From contig NZ_JPJE01000018.1 in the NCBI RefSeq assembly GCF_000765215.1, forward strand, positions 124,001-188,000: a stretch of DNA of 64,000 nucleotides. Direction: 5' to 3'. The position numbers and the translations under genes are program-made. How positions within the stretch are numbered: position 1 is the first letter of the stretch; every line of letters starts with the position of its first letter. This DNA comes from Eubacterium sp. ER2 (GTDB lineage Bacteria > Bacillota > Clostridia > Lachnospirales > Lachnospiraceae). Shown one piece after another: positions 62,067-64,000 of this stretch. The notes under the pieces are model-generated. The model saw nothing but the letters and a program-made list of their open reading frames with translations. It had not been told where the DNA came from and did not search any database.

Positions 62067-62435
62067 ATGCAGCTTGCGAGCTTTGTTTTTGTGGGACTGG
62101 GCGGGGCTGTGGGAGCCATGCTCCGGTACGCTGTCAGCCTTCTGCCCTACAAGGGTACCTTCCCTGTGCTGACCCTTGCGACCAATCTGCTGGGGGCCCT
62201 GGCCATCGGCGTGATCGCCGGTATGGCGGCCAGGAGGCAGGCCCCGGAGGGGCTGGTGCTCTTCCTGAAGACGGGAGTGTGCGGCGGTTTTACGACCTTT
62301 TCCACCTTCTCACTGGAGGCCTGGCAGCTCCTGGAGAAGGGGCATCCGGGCCTTGCCGTGACTTATATGCTGCTCAGTGTCCTGGGCTGTCTTGCCGGCG
62401 TGGCTGCAGGTCTGTGGGCTGCCTCCAGGTGGTAA
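62067..62435 (+). CDS. crcB: Fluoride ion channel Fluc
   Basis: A 122-residue four-helix membrane protein that exports fluoride, working as a dual-topology dimer. The conserved GGAVGAMLRYAVS, TLATNLLGALAIG and GVCGGFTTFSTFSLE are all present, including the Asn and the Phe box. AGAGAGGTG lies before ATG 62067; the earlier in-frame start is not supported. I found no fluoride riboswitch upstream, only GAAATGATTTT-like repeats. Confidence 0.93.
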   Translation: MQLASFVFVGLGGAVGAMLRYAVSLLPYKGTFPVLTLATNLLGALAIGVIAGMAARRQAPEGLVLFLKTGVCGGFTTFSTFSLEAWQLLEKGHPGLAVTYMLLSVLGCLAGVAAGLWAASRW

Positions 62436-62678
62436 ACTCTGCCCGGCTGCGCATGGCGGAGGTAAAGGGCAGGATGACCATGACAAGAGATGGCATGTGC
62501 CCCCGGGGAACAGTCAATAGAATTCAGGCATATAGTTTGCTCGCAGCATTTGCAGAGGCCATTTTTGCTCCTATGGACTTGCCGGGAGAAAAGAAATCCT
62601 ATAAAATAGCGTCATGTGCAGTGGTTTGCCGCAAGTGTTTTCGCCAGCGGCAAAGGAAAATGAAAAGAGGTTTTACTT
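62436..62678. other. Intergenic region with the promoter of the ABC-F gene
   Basis: 243 bases. TTGCCG (62579-62584), 17 bases and TAAAAT (62602-62607) form a promoter very like that of rnpB. Its 70-base leader ends in AAAGAGG. The frame reading into it from the crcB region has no ribosome site and is not a gene. Confidence 0.6.
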
Positions 62679-64000
62679 ATGAATATCATCAACATTGAAC
62701 ATATCAGCAAGGTTTTTGGCGGCAAGACGATTTTTGAGGACGCCTCCTACGGCGTGCAGGAGGGGGACAAGGTGGGGATCATCGGCATCAACGGGACTGG
62801 AAAGACCACCCTCCTGCGCCTTGTGGCAGGGCTGGAGACACCGGATGAGGGGCAGATCGTGACCCGCAGCGGCATCCGCATGGCCTACCTCTCACAGACG
62901 CCTCAGTTTGAGGACGGGGCCACGGTCTCCTCCTGGGCCTTCAGCGGGGATCCGGATATGGACTGGAAGGTGCAGAGCAATCTCAATGAGCTGGGCATCA
63001 CGGACTGGGAAGCCCCCATCGATACCCTGTCCGGCGGGCAGAAGAAGCGGACCGCCATGGCCAGGCTGCTGGCGGACTCCTTTGATGTGCTGCTTCTGGA
63101 CGAGCCCACCAACCACCTGGATCAGGAGATGATCAGCTGGCTGGAGGACTATCTGAAATCCTTCCGGGGCACTGTTCTGATGGTGACTCACGACCGGTAT
63201 TTTCTGGACAAGGTGACAGACAGAATTCTGGAAATTGACTGGGGAAAGATTTACGGATACGAGGCGAATTATTCACAGTTCCTTGAGCTGAAGGCGGCCA
63301 GGGAGGAGAGTGAGCTTGCCTCGGAGAGAAAGAGAAAGAGCGTCCTTCGGATGGAACTGGAGTGGGCCAGGAGGGGATGCCGCGCCAGATCCACCAAGCA
63401 GAGAGCGCGGCTGGAGAGGCTGGAGGCGCTCAAGAGCCAGGCGGCCCCTGTGGCTAAGGAGACGGCCCAGATCGATTCGGTGGAGACGAGGATGGGCAGG
63501 AAGACGGTGGAGCTGCACCACATCAGCAAGAGCTATGGCGAAAATGTGATTATCCGGGATTTTGACTACATTTTCCTGAAAAATCAGAAGGTGGGGATCG
63601 TGGGGCCCAACGGCTGCGGAAAATCCACCCTGCTGAAGATCATTGCCGGGGAGGTGGAGCCGGATGGCGGACAGGTGGAAGTGGGGGAGACTGTGCGGAT
63701 AGCTTATTTCTCCCAGGAGCTGCCCCAGATGGACACAGAGCAGAGAGTCATCGACTATGTGAAGGATATAGGCGAGTATGTGCAGACAAAGGAGGGCAGG
63801 ATAAGCGCCTCCCAGATGCTGGAGCGCTTTCTCTTTACGCCGGAAATGCAGTATTCTCCGGTCGGAAAGCTGTCCGGCGGAGAGAAGAAGCGCCTTTATC
63901 TGCTTGGGATCCTGCAGTCAAACCCCAATTTCCTCGTCCTTGACGAGTGCACCAACGACCTGGACATCCCCACCATGACGATCCTGGAGGACTACCTGTC
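62679..64000 (+). CDS. ABC-F family ATPase, 5' part (3' end outside window)
   Basis: The first 440 codons of a soluble protein with two ABC domains. Domain 1 has GINGTGKTTLLRL, LSGGQKKRTAMARLL and LLLDEPTNHLD. The linker (about 200-270) is Arg-rich and helical. Domain 2 has GPNGCGKSTLLKI, LSGGEKKRLYLLGIL and LVLDECTNDLD, where the usual Pro after Glu is Cys. The protein is not a membrane transporter; ABC-F members act on the ribosome or, for some, give antibiotic resistance. AAAGAGG precedes the ATG. The subclass cannot be named from this portion. Confidence 0.92.
   Translation, partial: MNIINIEHISKVFGGKTIFEDASYGVQEGDKVGIIGINGTGKTTLLRLVAGLETPDEGQIVTRSGIRMAYLSQTPQFEDGATVSSWAFSGDPDMDWKVQSNLNELGITDWEAPIDTLSGGQKKRTAMARLLADSFDVLLLDEPTNHLDQEMISWLEDYLKSFRGTVLMVTHDRYFLDKVTDRILEIDWGKIYGYEANYSQFLELKAAREESELASERKRKSVLRMELEWARRGCRARSTKQRARLERLEALKSQAAPVAKETAQIDSVETRMGRKTVELHHISKSYGENVIIRDFDYIFLKNQKVGIVGPNGCGKSTLLKIIAGEVEPDGGQVEVGETVRIAYFSQELPQMDTEQRVIDYVKDIGEYVQTKEGRISASQMLERFLFTPEMQYSPVGKLSGGEKKRLYLLGILQSNPNFLVLDECTNDLDIPTMTILEDYL

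Noticed and set aside
62279-62698. Reading frame overlapping the crcB end and the following gap
   Set aside because: No ribosome site, implausible composition, and it overlaps crcB and the ABC-F start.

Overview
This 64 kb window is a stretch of chromosome from an anaerobic Firmicute, most likely a gut-type member of the Lachnospiraceae (Clostridia) with a fairly GC-rich genome. The grounds are a class A RNase P RNA, a T-box leader, RqcH (NFACT), a DUF815 ATPase, the GGGtGRT/Fe-S scaffold pair, a glycyl-radical hydroxyproline dehydratase, a PotC-PotD fusion and strong AGGAGG-type ribosome binding sites. I see no prophage, insertion sequence, CRISPR array, tRNA or rRNA. The genus cannot be fixed from the sequence alone.

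Layout. 1-1.5 kb: end of a metallo-hydrolase gene, rnhA and rnpB. 1.6-7.5 kb: a trans-4-hydroxyproline module (hypE activase, hypD glycyl radical enzyme, then a divergent FadR-type GntR regulator and proC), with a chimeric pseudogene between hypD and the regulator. 7.5-14.6 kb: a TetR regulator, pyrBI, a nitroreductase, pheA, a DUF815 ATPase and rqcH. 14.7-23.4 kb: a housekeeping run yicC-gmk-rpoZ-rimO-pgsA-cinA, a GNAT/membrane/ectodomain fusion and topB. 23.5-25.3 kb: a strongly expressed-looking pair, a NifU-like scaffold and a GGGtGRT protein. 25.5-30.6 kb: ispH, an acyltransferase, a PatB/MalY aminotransferase, a Q/N-rich membrane protein, and a short selenoprotein gene read through an in-frame UGA. 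30.7-36 kb: nucleoside salvage (udp-cdd-deoC), then a T-box-controlled operon (TIGR04076 protein, aldo/keto reductase, NhaC-type transporter). 36.1-39.6 kb: a visibly AT-richer block with an XRE regulator divergent from an MFS transporter and a prolidase. 39.7-46.7 kb: pepT, a cupin-type regulator and the polyamine transporter potA-potB-potCD, then a flavodoxin-like protein. 46.8-57.5 kb: feoAB, rarA behind a LexA-like box, a YitT protein, a deletion remnant, a MarR regulator, an NCS2 permease, degV, a 46-residue basic ORF, an EamA transporter and a DUF362 ferredoxin-like protein. 57.5-64 kb: a MoxR/VWA pair, cstA, crcB and the first 440 codons of an ABC-F ATPase.

How the genes work together. 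Several genes point to scavenging of proline- and hydroxyproline-containing peptides: PepT and the prolidase-like PepQ release amino acids, CstA and the MFS protein may import peptides, HypD dehydrates hydroxyproline to pyrroline-5-carboxylate, and ProC reduces that to proline. The regulatory DNA is unusually readable: three TGTATACA operators around the GntR/proC promoters, dyads over the hypE, XRE/MFS and cstA promoters, a T-box with a probable Trp specifier, and an SOS-type box inside the rarA promoter. The most notable items are the CC/Se selenoprotein with a bSECIS-like hairpin, the T-box-controlled three-gene operon of unknown purpose, and the conserved but functionally unassigned GGGtGRT/scaffold pair.
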